This document shows, piece by piece, positions 42,689 to 52,215 of a stretch of 64,000 nucleotides of DNA (the first letter of the stretch is position 1; the number at the start of each line of letters is the position of its first letter). The notes below the pieces were generated by a model. The model was not told where the DNA came from and did not search any database. It worked only from the letters and a program-made list of their open reading frames with translations. A program made the position numbers and the translations under genes. The DNA comes from Acidimicrobiales bacterium (GTDB lineage Bacteria; Actinomycetota; Acidimicrobiia; Acidimicrobiales; MedAcidi-G1): contig JAPKBH010000002.1 of the NCBI GenBank assembly GCA_028823445.1, positions 56,037-120,036 on the forward strand, written 5' to 3'.

Positions 42689-43996
42689 ATGGAGTTTTCG
42701 TTGGCCCAGGTGGCTGAAATAACTGGCGGGGTGTTGTGCGGCGACAACGTGAACGTCGACGTGAAGCTAAGTGGGGCTACCCAAGATTCGCGTCACGTCA
42801 CCCCGGGGTGTTTGTTTGTGCCTTTGCGGGCCGAACGTGATGGGCACGACTTTATTTCTGCAGCTTTAGCGGCCGGGGCGGCGGGTTTTCTGACCGAGCA
42901 GGAATCCACGTTGGGCCCGTCGGTGCTGGTGCCCGACACGGCGTCGGCGTTACAGGCGCTGGGAGCAGCGTCCCGCACGTCTATCACGGCCCCGGTGGTG
43001 GGGGTTACCGGGTCGGTCGGTAAAACCTCGGTCAAAGATCTTACCTCAGCGGTGCTGAACCAAAAAGGCCCTGTTCATGCCAGCCCGCGGTCATTTAATA
43101 ACGAAATTGGGGTGCCGCTAACTCTTTTGAACACTCCAGAAGAAGCCACCGCCGTGGTGGCCGAAATGGGGGCTCGTCACCCGGGCGACATCAGCAACCT
43201 CTGCGCCATGGTGCGCCCCGATGTAGGGGTTATTACCACCATCGGTATGGCCCACACCGGGGTGTTTGGTTCGCTTAAAGCGGTGGCCCAAGCCAAAGGG
43301 GAGATTATTGAGGGTCTTCCGGCGGTTGGTTGTGCGGTGCTTAACGCTGATGTGCCGGCGGTGATGGCCCAAGCGGACCGCACAAGAGCCCACGTGTTGA
43401 CCTTTGGCCAAGCGGGCGAGGTGCGGGCCCGTGAGGTGCGGGTGGGCGCCGACTTGCGGCCTTCTTTTTTGTTGGAGTCTCCGTGGGGTCGCATTGAGGT
43501 GCGCCTAGAAACTCGGGGTGCGCACATGGTGGCCAACGCTTTGGCGGCGGCCGCCGTGGGTTTGGTGTTAGAGGTTCCCCTTGATGAAGTAGCGGCCGGT
43601 TTGGCCAAAGCCACGTTGTCGCCGTCTCGCATGCAGTTGGGTACCGCACCGAGCGGCCTGCTGGTTATCGACGACGCCTATAACGCCAACCCTTTGTCGG
43701 TGGCGGCCGCTTTGGAAGCTTTAGCGGCGGTGGAGGCCCCAGGCCGGCGGGTAGCGGTGCTGGGTTTGATGGCTGAGTTAGGCGACGACGCTCCGGCGGC
43801 TCATCAACAAATGGCGCAAAAAGCGGCTGCCCTCGGTGTGGAGTTGTTCACGGTGGGCACCGACCTTTACGGCCCTGCCCCTGAAACAGATATTGATGCA
43901 GCGCTGGAAAACTTGGGCCCCGGTGATGTAGTGCTAATAAAAGGCTCGCTGGTGGCCGGGCTACAAGCCTTAGCGGCCCGGTTGTTGAAGAACTAG
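42689..43996 (+). CDS. murF: UDP-MurNAc-tripeptide-D-Ala-D-Ala ligase
   Basis: 435 residues. Uses the D-Ala-D-Ala made by Ddl. ATP-binding GVTGSVGKTSVKDLT near 107, SFNNEIGVPLTLLN, EMGARHPGDIS, and the C-terminal DDAYNANPLSVAAALEAL are MurF-specific. It ends 4 bases inside the convergent zinc-ribbon gene. Confidence 0.95.
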   Translation: MEFSLAQVAEITGGVLCGDNVNVDVKLSGATQDSRHVTPGCLFVPLRAERDGHDFISAALAAGAAGFLTEQESTLGPSVLVPDTASALQALGAASRTSITAPVVGVTGSVGKTSVKDLTSAVLNQKGPVHASPRSFNNEIGVPLTLLNTPEEATAVVAEMGARHPGDISNLCAMVRPDVGVITTIGMAHTGVFGSLKAVAQAKGEIIEGLPAVGCAVLNADVPAVMAQADRTRAHVLTFGQAGEVRAREVRVGADLRPSFLLESPWGRIEVRLETRGAHMVANALAAAAVGLVLEVPLDEVAAGLAKATLSPSRMQLGTAPSGLLVIDDAYNANPLSVAAALEALAAVEAPGRRVAVLGLMAELGDDAPAAHQQMAQKAAALGVELFTVGTDLYGPAPETDIDAALENLGPGDVVLIKGSLVAGLQALAARLLKN

Positions 43997-44325
43997 TCCC
44001 CGTCGACGGGCATTTCTCGGGGGCGCAGGGGAGTGTTTGATTGGTTCCAGGTGTGCAGATCGGCGGCGTCGCAGGCCGGGCACAGAAACACCACTTCCAT
44101 GGCTTGTATAGAAAGTTGCGTGCCTCGAGATTTTTCTACAATGGACCGAGCGGCTTGGCGGAGGTCGGTGGCGGCACAAGTGGGGCAGGTGGGGGTGCGG
44201 TCGCGTACCCAAGACAGGTCACACGACCCGCAGGTGACGGTGATGGTTTCTTGGCCAGGTTCGCCTTTGATGACCCCGTCAAGGTTTTCTTCTTCCCCGC
44301 AGTTGGGGCAAGTAATCAGCGTCAT
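43993..44325 (-). CDS. Multi-zinc-ribbon protein
   Basis: 110 residues with four CxxC pairs: CPNCGEEE at 6-9, CGSC at 32-35, CPTC at 47-50 and CPAC near 82-85, suggesting two zinc ribbons. No enzymatic domain. Function unknown; it could be a nucleic-acid or regulatory zinc protein. It overlaps murF by 4 bases, convergently. Confidence 0.7.
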   Translation of the reverse strand: MTLITCPNCGEEENLDGVIKGEPGQETITVTCGSCDLSWVRDRTPTCPTCAATDLRQAARSIVEKSRGTQLSIQAMEVVFLCPACDAADLHTWNQSNTPLRPREMPVDGD

Positions 44326-44387
44326 AGGTGAGAACGCTAGCGGGCGGTGGGGACGCTGGGGGTGGGCGGGTAGCCTGCCACCTTCAT

Positions 44388-44464
44388 GGACCGTTAGCTC
44401 AGTTGGCTAGAGCGCTCGCCTCACACGCGAGAGGTCACTGGTTCAAGTCCAGTACGGTCCACCA
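44388..44464 (+). tRNA. tRNA-Val (CAC)
   Basis: 77 bases with full cloverleaf: acceptor GGACCGT / ACGGTCC, D-arm GCTC...GAGC, anticodon arm CTCGC-CTCACAC-GCGAG with anticodon CAC (reads GUG), T-arm ACTGG-TTCAAGT-CCAGT, and genome-encoded CCA after the discriminator A. Confidence 0.95.
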
Positions 44465-44474
44465 CCAACGACTA

Positions 44475-44606
44475 AGAGATGGGCGCAGCAAGCGAGCGCC
44501 CCTACGGGGGTAACGGGCTAACCGGTCGTGGTGCCGCACACCTTTGTAGGGGAGCTGCTTGCCGCTCCCTTTGGTTAGGCGCAGAGACGGGCGCAGCAAG
44601 CGGCGC
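44475..44606. repeat. Cluster of three REP-like hairpins
   Basis: Three related units fill the gap between tRNA-Val and the M20 peptidase gene. Unit 1 (44481-44501) GGGCGC-AGCAAGCGA-GCGCCC; unit 2 (44550-44569), inverted, GGGAGC-TGCTTGCC-GCTCCC preceded by TAGG; unit 3 (44589-44606) GGGCGC-AGCAAGC-GGCGCC. Units 1 and 3 share a 20-base direct repeat with one mismatch (44475 and 44583). The common loop AGCAAGC/GCTTGCT marks them as one family. Confidence 0.7.
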
Positions 44607-44626
44607 CGGTACGGCATACTGGCTTG

Positions 44627-45958
44627 ATGAGCGACCTCACCACCAACCAAACCGTTGACCTGTTGCAAACCATGATTCGCAACGCTTGTGTAAACGACGG
44701 CACCCCCGAGTCGGGCCAAGAAGTACGCAACGCCGATGTGTTGCAAACCTTTTTAGAAGGCACCGGGCTCGACCTGCAACGCTACGAACCCACCCCGGGG
44801 CGCACCTCGCTGGTGGCCCGCATCGAAGGCAGCGACCCCACCGCCCCCTCGTTGTGCCTCATGGGCCACACCGATGTGGTGCCGGTAAACCCCGACGGAT
44901 GGGACCGCGATCCCTTCGGCGGCGAGCTAGTAGACAACGAAATCTGGGGCCGAGGCGCCGTCGACATGCTCAACCTCACCGCCGGCCAAGCAGTAGCTTT
45001 TCGCACTCTGGCCAACCAAGGTTTCAAACCCCGCGGTGATTTGATCTTTTTTGCGGTAGCCGACGAAGAATCAGGCAGCGCCCACGGGGCCCGCTGGATG
45101 GCCGACCACCACTACGCCGACATCAAAGCCGACTACGTACTCACCGAAAACGGTGGCCTGCATTCCGGGCCCGACACCGCCCCGGCTATCAGCGTCAACG
45201 TGGCCGAAAAAGGTGTGGCCTGGCGGCGTTTAACGGTCCGCGGCACTCCCGGGCATGGTTCTATGCCCTACCGCACCGATAACGCCCTCGTAAAAGCCGC
45301 CGCGGTCATCCAACGCCTGGCCGAATACCAACCAGCGGCCCGCTTTCATGAACTCTGGCGAGCCCGAGTAGAAGCCATGGGCCTACCCGACCAAGCTAAA
45401 CAACAGTTGCTCGACGAAGACCAAGTCGACGAATTTTTAGCCAACCTGCCTAGCGCCGCCACGGCCAGCCACCTGCATGCCTGCACCCACGCCACCTTCT
45501 CGCCCAACGTGGGTCACGCCGCCGGAAAAACCAACGTCATACCCGACCAAGTCAGCATCGAAGTAGACATCCGCACCCTGCCCGGCGACCTCTCGGTAGC
45601 CGACCACCTCAGCGAAGCCCTCGGTGATCTAGCCGACCACGTAGAAACTGAAGTGCTCATCAACGACGCCTCATCGGCTAGCCGCATCGACACCCCCCTG
45701 TGGGACTCCCTAGAACGAGCTATCACTAAACCCTTCCCCTCGGCTCGCCTCAACCCGCAATTCTCAGTGGGTTTCACCGATGCCCGGGTTTACCGAGAAC
45801 ACGGCGCAGTGGTTTACGGTGCTGGGCTACTAAGCCCCACCATTGATGCCGGCGAGTTTGGCCGACGCTTCCACGGACACAACGAACGCATCGACCTAGA
45901 GTCTTTGCGCCTAACCACCCAGATGTACCTCGATGTCTGTCAAGATTTGCTGGGTTGA
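44627..45958 (+). CDS. M20-family metallopeptidase
   Basis: 443 residues. Dinuclear zinc residues: His in LMGHTDVVPV, Asp in WGRGAVDML, Glu pair in ADEESGS, Asp/Glu in LTENGG, and the final His in FHGHNERI. Lid domain inserted in the middle. Resembles ArgE/DapE/CPG2 type amidohydrolases or carboxypeptidases; substrate open. ATG 44627 chosen over TTG 44624. Ends 18 bases inside the convergent TauD gene. Confidence 0.9.
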   Translation: MSDLTTNQTVDLLQTMIRNACVNDGTPESGQEVRNADVLQTFLEGTGLDLQRYEPTPGRTSLVARIEGSDPTAPSLCLMGHTDVVPVNPDGWDRDPFGGELVDNEIWGRGAVDMLNLTAGQAVAFRTLANQGFKPRGDLIFFAVADEESGSAHGARWMADHHYADIKADYVLTENGGLHSGPDTAPAISVNVAEKGVAWRRLTVRGTPGHGSMPYRTDNALVKAAAVIQRLAEYQPAARFHELWRARVEAMGLPDQAKQQLLDEDQVDEFLANLPSAATASHLHACTHATFSPNVGHAAGKTNVIPDQVSIEVDIRTLPGDLSVADHLSEALGDLADHVETEVLINDASSASRIDTPLWDSLERAITKPFPSARLNPQFSVGFTDARVYREHGAVVYGAGLLSPTIDAGEFGRRFHGHNERIDLESLRLTTQMYLDVCQDLLG

Positions 45959-46773
45959 CGCTGGTCGGCAGTTACCACCACACGGTGCATGACTCGACGA
46001 TGCGGTAAGTAATCGTCAACGGCGTAATGTTGCGACCCGCGATTGTCCCAAAGAGCAATAGTGCCCGGGTGCCAGCGCAACCGAACATGAAATTGTGGCC
46101 GGTTGATGAAATCAAACAAAAAGGTCAACAAGCGATGACTCTCGGGTCGGCTCATACCCAACACATGTATCGTGAACGTTTCGTTTACATTGATAAAGGG
46201 TCGGCCAGTAACTGGATGATGGTCAATAATGGGGTGTGCGGCAGACCCCACCGAAGCCATGAGTTGGTCCACTTTCTCTGAGCCGCCCTCGGCAAACGCT
46301 TGGTTGCGAAAGGAACCCAAATCGTGCACAGCAGAGAGATCTTCGAGGTCTCGGCGTAACCCCGACGGCAAAGCATCGTGCACAGCGAACAAACTGGACC
46401 ACAAAGTGTCACCCCCCACCGGCGGAATAATCACGCCCTGGAGCACCGAAGCAAAAGCAGAAGACGGCTGAAAAGTTAAATCGGAATGCCACTCGGCGCT
46501 ATCTGGTGGGTTATCGGGATTGGTATCTAAAACCATGACTGATGGGTGCCCCGGCAAAGCAGGATACGTATGGTGCGGCCCCGCTATCGGGCCAAAATTA
46601 GTGGCAAAATCCGTCAACTCTTGCGCCGTCAAGTTTTGCTCACGAAAGAAAAGTACATGGTGCTTCATGAGCTCTTGGTGTAAAGCATCAGTTAGCTCAG
46701 GTTTCAAAACACCGGTTAAATCAACGGCCGAGACCTCGGCACCAATAACCGGAGTCAAAGGAGTGACCAACAT
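45940..46773 (-). CDS. TauD/TfdA-family dioxygenase
   Basis: 277 residues. Fe(II)/2-oxoglutarate oxygenase: iron ligands in WHSDLTF (HxD) and in the C-terminal HRRVMHRVVV His, with 2-oxoglutarate Arg just after. GIxI-like fold segments (VLFFREQNL, ALWDNRGSQHYAVDDY) match the taurine/2,4-D dioxygenase family. Substrate unknown. It is upstream of no sulfonate transporter here, though a TauE/SafE-family gene lies 1.4 kb away. Confidence 0.87.
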   Translation of the reverse strand: MLVTPLTPVIGAEVSAVDLTGVLKPELTDALHQELMKHHVLFFREQNLTAQELTDFATNFGPIAGPHHTYPALPGHPSVMVLDTNPDNPPDSAEWHSDLTFQPSSAFASVLQGVIIPPVGGDTLWSSLFAVHDALPSGLRRDLEDLSAVHDLGSFRNQAFAEGGSEKVDQLMASVGSAAHPIIDHHPVTGRPFINVNETFTIHVLGMSRPESHRLLTFLFDFINRPQFHVRLRWHPGTIALWDNRGSQHYAVDDYLPHRRVMHRVVVTADQRQPSKS

Positions 46774-46782
46774 GAGTAGAGG

Positions 46783-47400
46783 CTAGGTCAACGCCCAGAG
46801 CAAAAGCACCCCGGAGGCCACCTTGACGGTGATCTGGTTGTCTACTACTTGGTTAGATAAACCACGCCCCGTGCCGGAAGGCAAAATTTCACCATGCAAA
46901 GGCCACCGCAGGCCAGTGGTTTGCACCCCGACCGCCGGGCCCCCCAGAGCCAACAAACTTACCGAAGAACCCTCAGGCAAGGTGCGGCAAAAATCTTGGT
47001 GCACCACCCACCCCGTGGCCCCTGCGACACGGATTTCAATGGCCAACCCGGCCCACCGTTGGGCAGCCAAAGCGAGCAAGTTGCCCAGCGCATGATCAGG
47101 ACGACCACCTAAAGAGCCCACCACGGTGATTGATAAAAAACCTCGGCGCTCGGCGGCCGCTAAAGCCAGTTCTAAATCTGTTTCATCCTTGTCCACCGGG
47201 TGCTGTTCTATTTCGATCGCCGCCAACCGACCAGACGCAGACACGGAATCTAAATCGCCGACCAACAAATCTACCGAATAGCCCAAAGCCAAAGCATGGT
47301 CACCCCCTCGATCGGCGGCGATAACAAACTCCGCTGGCGGCAGGGGAGCGGTAAGTGCCGGCGCTGGCCCACCCAAAAAAATCAAGGTGTGCCTCATCAT
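46783..47400 (-). CDS. Thiamine pyrophosphokinase
   Basis: About 205 residues. Domain 1 carries VIAADRGGDHALALG, LLVGDLDSVS and DKDETDLELAL; domain 2 has the thiamine-contact end GLSNQVVDNQITVKVASGVLLLW. Converts thiamine to ThDP. Two tandem ATGs (47400, 47397) overlap the stop of the upstream ABC ATPase gene. No thiamine riboswitch is visible upstream of this operon. Confidence 0.88.
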   Translation of the reverse strand: MMRHTLIFLGGPAPALTAPLPPAEFVIAADRGGDHALALGYSVDLLVGDLDSVSASGRLAAIEIEQHPVDKDETDLELALAAAERRGFLSITVVGSLGGRPDHALGNLLALAAQRWAGLAIEIRVAGATGWVVHQDFCRTLPEGSSVSLLALGGPAVGVQTTGLRWPLHGEILPSGTGRGLSNQVVDNQITVKVASGVLLLWALT

Positions 47401-48191
47401 GCTGTAGTCCGTACCCGGGCTGTCCAACGGCCGGTCTGGTTGGTCAAAATAAGGCCGAGGTCAAAACACCGACTCAAATGTTCCTCGGTTAACACCTCGC
47501 CCAACGGTCCACGGCTCACCACTTGGCCTTGACGCAACAACAACCCGTGGGTAAACCCGGGCGGAATCTCCTCCACATGATGAGTAACCAAGACCATGGG
47601 CGGCGTAGCGGGCGCCAACGCCAACTGAGACAAAGTAGCCACCAACTCTTCGCGGCCACCGAGGTCTAAACCGGCCGTAGGTTCATCAAGTAACAACAAA
47701 TCTGGATCAGTCATCAAGGTGCGGGCCAACAACACCCGTTGGCGCTCGCCAGAAGACAAGGTACCAAACGAACGCTCCGCCAAACCCCCGCATCCCACCT
47801 GAGCCAACAAGTCCTGGGCCCGCGTGCGGTCGGCGGCAGAATAACTATCCCACCAGGGCTCCAAGGCACCAAACAATGCCGTCATCACCACCTCAGCAGC
47901 AGAAAGCGTGGCCCGCAAAGATTGCGCCAACGAGGCCGAACTCAAGCCCACCCGGTTACGTAAACCCCGCACATCTACCTCACCCAAAACGTGATCCAAC
48001 ACGGTTACCCGGCCACTCGACGGGTGCAATCGCAAAGCAGCAATCTGCAACAAAGTGCTTTTGCCCGAGCCATTAGACCCCAAGACCACCCAGTGCTGGC
48101 CAGTGTTTACCTGCCACGACACTTCGTTAAGCACAGCCCGACCGTCGTAGCGGCGACTCACCGCATCAAACGAAACCACTTGTTTGGCCAT
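47397..48191 (-). CDS. ABC transporter ATP-binding protein
   Basis: 264 residues: Walker A GSNGSGKSTLLQ, signature LSSGERQRVLLAR, Walker B LLLLDEPTAGLDLGG, H-loop VTHHVEEIPP. No permease lies beside it; the sequence resembles YlmA/ModF-like soluble ABC ATPases whose partner is unknown. It is co-directional with and overlaps thiamine pyrophosphokinase. Confidence 0.87.
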   Translation of the reverse strand: MAKQVVSFDAVSRRYDGRAVLNEVSWQVNTGQHWVVLGSNGSGKSTLLQIAALRLHPSSGRVTVLDHVLGEVDVRGLRNRVGLSSASLAQSLRATLSAAEVVMTALFGALEPWWDSYSAADRTRAQDLLAQVGCGGLAERSFGTLSSGERQRVLLARTLMTDPDLLLLDEPTAGLDLGGREELVATLSQLALAPATPPMVLVTHHVEEIPPGFTHGLLLRQGQVVSRGPLGEVLTEEHLSRCFDLGLILTNQTGRWTARVRTTA

Positions 48192-48214
48192 GACAGAACT
48201 CTAGACGGCGCAGT

Positions 48215-48931
48215 TCAAAGCAGCGAACGCAACAACAAAGCCACGGCAGCCACCGACGACAACACATACACGCTGGTGGCCACCCGCCCGGCATCAATAC
48301 GTAACCGCAACGGCCCCGACAAAGCCACCCCCGCCACCACGGCCGGCGCCAGCCACAGAGCGGTCACAAAATCTTGGCCGGTGATTTGACCTCCTATCGC
48401 TAAACCCACCACCGATAGGGAAGTGCCGATCAAAAAATAAGGAGACATGGTGGCCCGAAAAGTCGGCCCGTCTAAGTCATGCAAAGTCAAAGCCACCGGT
48501 GGGCCACCCACCCCCACCGTGGTAGCCATAAAACCGCTCAACCCGCCGGCCCCCAACAAAAGCTTTTTACTGCGCTGCGGGGCCAACCCGCTGACCTTTA
48601 GCCCCACCGCCAATAGCAACAGCACACCAAACAAAATGCCTAAACTGTCGCCCGAAAAAGTTTGCAAGGCCACCACGCCGAGTGCTACCCCCGGCAACCG
48701 CCCCAACAACGTCCACGTCAAAATAGGTTTCTCAACGTGGCCACGCTCTCGCCAAGTCATCAAACCGTTAAGTACCGGGCTGACCAACAACACCGGCACC
48801 GGCACCAAAGACGGGTTGATCAAAGCCAACAACGGCACGGCAAACAAGTTGGCGCCAAAACCCACCGCCCCCTGCAAAGCACAAGCAATCAAGTAAACGA
48901 CCATGGCTAAACCGGTTTCCCAAACAGACAT
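48215..48931 (-). CDS. TauE/SafE-family permease
   Basis: 238 residues with about seven TM helices. QGAVGFGANLFAVPLLALINPSLVPVPVLL (first repeat) and GLSGFMATTVGVGGPPVALTLHDL (second repeat) identify the TauE/SafE family of sulfite/organosulfur anion exporters. It starts 30 bases from the divergent CNNM gene. Confidence 0.86.
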   Translation of the reverse strand: MSVWETGLAMVVYLIACALQGAVGFGANLFAVPLLALINPSLVPVPVLLVSPVLNGLMTWRERGHVEKPILTWTLLGRLPGVALGVVALQTFSGDSLGILFGVLLLLAVGLKVSGLAPQRSKKLLLGAGGLSGFMATTVGVGGPPVALTLHDLDGPTFRATMSPYFLIGTSLSVVGLAIGGQITGQDFVTALWLAPAVVAGVALSGPLRLRIDAGRVATSVYVLSSVAAVALLLRSLL

Positions 48932-48960
48932 GTCTGCAGGGTATTAAAAAATCTGCCGCA

Positions 48961-50259
48961 ATGGTCAACCCGCAGACGGCTAACATAAACAACCTGATGG
49001 GAACTCTGCCGGGTCTGCTAATAATGGCCTTGCTTTTGGCGGTCAACGCCGCCTTCGTGGCCGCCGAATTTAGCCTCATCGCCTTAGACCGAGCAGCCAT
49101 AGAAGCCCAAGCGGCCAACGGCAGCCGCCTGCACCGCCGACTGCTACGCAGCCTGACCCACCTGACCGAAACCATGTCGGGCTTTCAATTTGGCATCACC
49201 GTTTCGGCCCTCTTGCTGGGCTTCGTAGCCGAACCCACCGTGGCCCGCCTGCTAACCGGCCAAGATCACCCCACGGGCCTGAGCGTGGTTATGGCCATCG
49301 CCGTAGCGACGGCACTGCACCTCGTAATCGGCGAACAGGTACCCAAATACCTGGCCTTAGCCAGCCCAGAAAAAATAGCCCGCCGAACCGTGCCCCTTTT
49401 GGCCCCCTACAGCACAGTGGTGCGCCCCCTCGTGGCGGTACTCAACCATGCAGCCAACGCAATACTGCGACGATTTGGCGTAGAACCTCGCCACGAAATA
49501 AGCAACTCTCGTAGCGTCGACGAACTCGAAGACCTCATCACCGCCTCGGTGGCCAGCGGCCTCAACCCCGAAGAAGTAAAACGCCTAACCCGGTCACTGC
49601 ACTTTGGCGACAAAACAGCCAGCGACGTACTGGTACCCCGCCCCGACATAGAAGCCCTCGCCGCCGACGCCTCGGTAGCCGACCTCATCGAACGCTCCCA
49701 AAAAACCGGTTACTCAAGGTTCCTGGTTTACGGCGACGACCTTGACGACGTGGTGGGCCTCGTGCACGTAAAAGGCATCTACCGCCTGCCGGTAACCCAA
49801 CGCGCCGACACGCCCATAAGCGAACTCATGCAAGAAGTGCAAGCGGTACCAGAAACCCGCAGCTTGGCCGAAATCATGGTCGACTTTCGCCAACACCAAA
49901 CCCAAATGGCACTAGTCATAGACGAACACGGCGCCACCGCCGGCTTGCTCACCCTTGAAGACCTTTTAGAAGAAATACTGGGCGACATTAGCGACGAACA
50001 CGACCAACAACTTCCGCTAGTGCGCCCCAGCCCCAGCGGCGACCTGCTGGCTGCCGGGCGCCTCAACTTTGACGAGGTGTACGAAGCCACCGGGTTCAAC
50101 GTGCCCGAAGGCCCCTATGAGACCCTGGCCGGCTTTGTGCTGACCCAACTCGGGTACTTGCCGCAACTCGGCGAAACCATAGAACACCAAGGATGGTGCT
50201 TCGAAGTAATGGCCATGGAAGGCCGGCGCATCGCCCTCTTACGGGTGGTGAAACCATGA
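48961..50259 (+). CDS. CNNM/CorC-family protein, full-length
   Basis: 432 residues: DUF21 membrane domain, two CBS domains (DVLVPRPDIEALA, VIDEHGATAGLLTLEDLLEE) and CorC_HlyC C-terminal domain. Its ATGA stop overlaps the following paralogue, forming a tandem pair. Role in divalent cation homeostasis inferred from family. Confidence 0.89.
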   Translation: MVNPQTANINNLMGTLPGLLIMALLLAVNAAFVAAEFSLIALDRAAIEAQAANGSRLHRRLLRSLTHLTETMSGFQFGITVSALLLGFVAEPTVARLLTGQDHPTGLSVVMAIAVATALHLVIGEQVPKYLALASPEKIARRTVPLLAPYSTVVRPLVAVLNHAANAILRRFGVEPRHEISNSRSVDELEDLITASVASGLNPEEVKRLTRSLHFGDKTASDVLVPRPDIEALAADASVADLIERSQKTGYSRFLVYGDDLDDVVGLVHVKGIYRLPVTQRADTPISELMQEVQAVPETRSLAEIMVDFRQHQTQMALVIDEHGATAGLLTLEDLLEEILGDISDEHDQQLPLVRPSPSGDLLAAGRLNFDEVYEATGFNVPEGPYETLAGFVLTQLGYLPQLGETIEHQGWCFEVMAMEGRRIALLRVVKP

Positions 50260-51263
50260 TCATCGCCTTGCTGATTTTGCTTATCGTGGCCAACGCCATT
50301 TTTGTGGCCGTGGAGTTTGCCCTAGTAGCAAGCCGCCCCGGACCGTTAGAAAAAGCCGCCCAACAAGGCTCACGAGGGGCCGCCTTGGCCTTAAAAGCTC
50401 GTCAAAACTTGCGGCCCCAACTCTCAGGCGCACAATTAGGCATTACCGCCAGCAGCGTGGTGCTGGGCATCGTGGCCCAACCCTCGTTGGGACGCCTATT
50501 CACCCCCATTTTTGAAGCGTTCAACGCACCCCAACAATTCACCCAAGACATCAGTTGGCTCCTAGCCATGGGCACGGCGGCCATGGTGCAGATGCTGCTC
50601 GGCGAAATGGTGCCCAAAAACTTGGCTATCGCCGCCCCAGAACGCACCCTGCAGCGACTCATGCCCGTGCATCGACTCTTCGTGCGAGCATTCGGGCCCA
50701 TCATTTGGGTACTGGACCACACCGCCGCCCTTCTGGTGCGCCCCTTCGGCTCGCCCCCGGTAGACGAAATCGAACACGCCTTAGGCGCCCCAGAACTCTC
50801 GGCAATCTTCGCCGCCTCGCAAAACGAAGGAACCCTCGACGCTTTTGATCATGGACTGTTATCTGGATCCCTGGCGTTAGCGCAGCGGCCATCAAAGGAA
50901 TCCATGGTTCCCGTGGCGGCCATGGTGGCCATAAGTCAGCAAGCCACCATCGCCGAGATAGAACAAATCATCGTGACGACCGGACACACTCGGTTTCCGG
51001 TTTACGCCCAAAATCGGCAAGACCTGGTGGGCATGGTCCACGCCAAAGAACTCTTAGCCTTCGGTCCCCAAGACCAAAACCAAGCGTTGCCCGCCTCGGC
51101 CGTACGACCGCTCATCACGGCAACCGAAATCACCACTCGCCAAGAAGCATTAGTGCTGATGCGAAAAAACAAAACCCACCTGGTGGTACTAGAAAACTCT
51201 GCCGGCCAACCCCAAGGCCTGGTCACCATGGAAGACATCGTGCAAGAACTCATGGGGGAATAG
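50256..51263 (+). CDS. CNNM-family protein without C-terminal domain
   Basis: 335 residues: DUF21 plus two CBS domains only; ends right after LVTMEDIVQELMGE, so the transporter-associated domain of its neighbour is missing. ATG 50256 overlaps the previous stop. Tandem full/short pairs of this kind are common in Actinobacteria and may form heteromers. Confidence 0.86.
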   Translation: MIIALLILLIVANAIFVAVEFALVASRPGPLEKAAQQGSRGAALALKARQNLRPQLSGAQLGITASSVVLGIVAQPSLGRLFTPIFEAFNAPQQFTQDISWLLAMGTAAMVQMLLGEMVPKNLAIAAPERTLQRLMPVHRLFVRAFGPIIWVLDHTAALLVRPFGSPPVDEIEHALGAPELSAIFAASQNEGTLDAFDHGLLSGSLALAQRPSKESMVPVAAMVAISQQATIAEIEQIIVTTGHTRFPVYAQNRQDLVGMVHAKELLAFGPQDQNQALPASAVRPLITATEITTRQEALVLMRKNKTHLVVLENSAGQPQGLVTMEDIVQELMGE

Positions 51264-51366
51264 CCCAAAAACGCCGCCCACGGCCTGTGCCCACTGTGAC
51301 CCCTGCCCATTTGTGGCATGGGCCGCCGCGCCCCTTTTTTACCCCTCGGCGACTACCCTTAACGAA

Positions 51367-52209
51367 ATGTTCCGTATTTCTACTCTCTTTGTCGCGTTTG
51401 GGCTGCTGGCGGCATGCACGTCGGCAAATGCGCAAGAAGCAGATCAAGCATGGGTGACCAACCCCCCGGAAGGCTTACAAACGGTGGTGGATGCTGCGGT
51501 GACCGCAGGAAACGAAGCCACCCAAATTGCGCGAGGGTTAACGGAAACAACGTCACCAGCAATAGCGCAGATCGAAACGCTCAACCGGCAAGTAGAACGA
51601 ACCGGCCAAATCAGTGAACTGCTGGGCGACACCATTGGTAAAGGGCTTTTGGCGCTACGTGAACTCCAAAAAGAACAAGAAGCGATATTGGCTGCGCTGA
51701 GCCCCGAAGAACGCAGTGCGTTGGAAGCCCGATCGTTGGCCGAAGCGAGCCGAGCCGCCGTTAATCGCCATGTTCGATCAACGACCTGGGTATGTCCAGT
51801 AGCCGGAGAAATGCAATACCGCGACTCGTGGGGAGAGCCCCGCTCTGGCGGACGAACCCATGACGGAATTGACATTATGGCCAGATGGCGCACGCCCCTA
51901 GTGGCCCCCGAACCCGGCACGGTGGTGTTTCGCAGAGATAAAATTGGTGGCCTGTCTTTTAACCTGACCACGGCCAACGGCGACGTTTGGTTTGGTACTC
52001 ATCTCAGTAGTTATGGCAACGATGGATGGGTAGAAGCCGGCACGGTTGTTGGGTATATCGGTCGCTCCGGTAACGCCGTAGGCAACCACGTGCACTTTGA
52101 ATACCGCCCCGGTGGCCACCCCGACAACTCAGTTAATCCATTCCCCGTAGTGGAAGCCCACTGTGCGAATGGTCGAACTGCCCCACGCTCACAGGAACCT
52201 AGCGAATAG
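51367..52209 (+). CDS. M23-family peptidoglycan endopeptidase lipoprotein
   Basis: About 280 residues from ATG 51367. Lipoprotein signal (GLLAACTSANA, acylated Cys), then a coiled region (about 40-130), then a LytM domain with zinc ligands HDGID, GTHLSSYG and HVHFEYRPGG. Likely cleaves peptide cross-links in peptidoglycan outside the membrane. Confidence 0.87.
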   Translation: MFRISTLFVAFGLLAACTSANAQEADQAWVTNPPEGLQTVVDAAVTAGNEATQIARGLTETTSPAIAQIETLNRQVERTGQISELLGDTIGKGLLALRELQKEQEAILAALSPEERSALEARSLAEASRAAVNRHVRSTTWVCPVAGEMQYRDSWGEPRSGGRTHDGIDIMARWRTPLVAPEPGTVVFRRDKIGGLSFNLTTANGDVWFGTHLSSYGNDGWVEAGTVVGYIGRSGNAVGNHVHFEYRPGGHPDNSVNPFPVVEAHCANGRTAPRSQEPSE

Positions 52210-52215
52210 AAATTT

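Noticed and set aside
44475..44606. CRISPR array or tRNA-linked attachment site
   Set aside because: Units are inverted hairpins with variable spacing, not regular direct repeats, and no duplicated tRNA 3' end or integrase is present.
46783..48191. Thiamine (TPP) riboswitch near thiamine pyrophosphokinase
   Set aside because: No THI-box core is visible before the operon and the gene is coupled internally.
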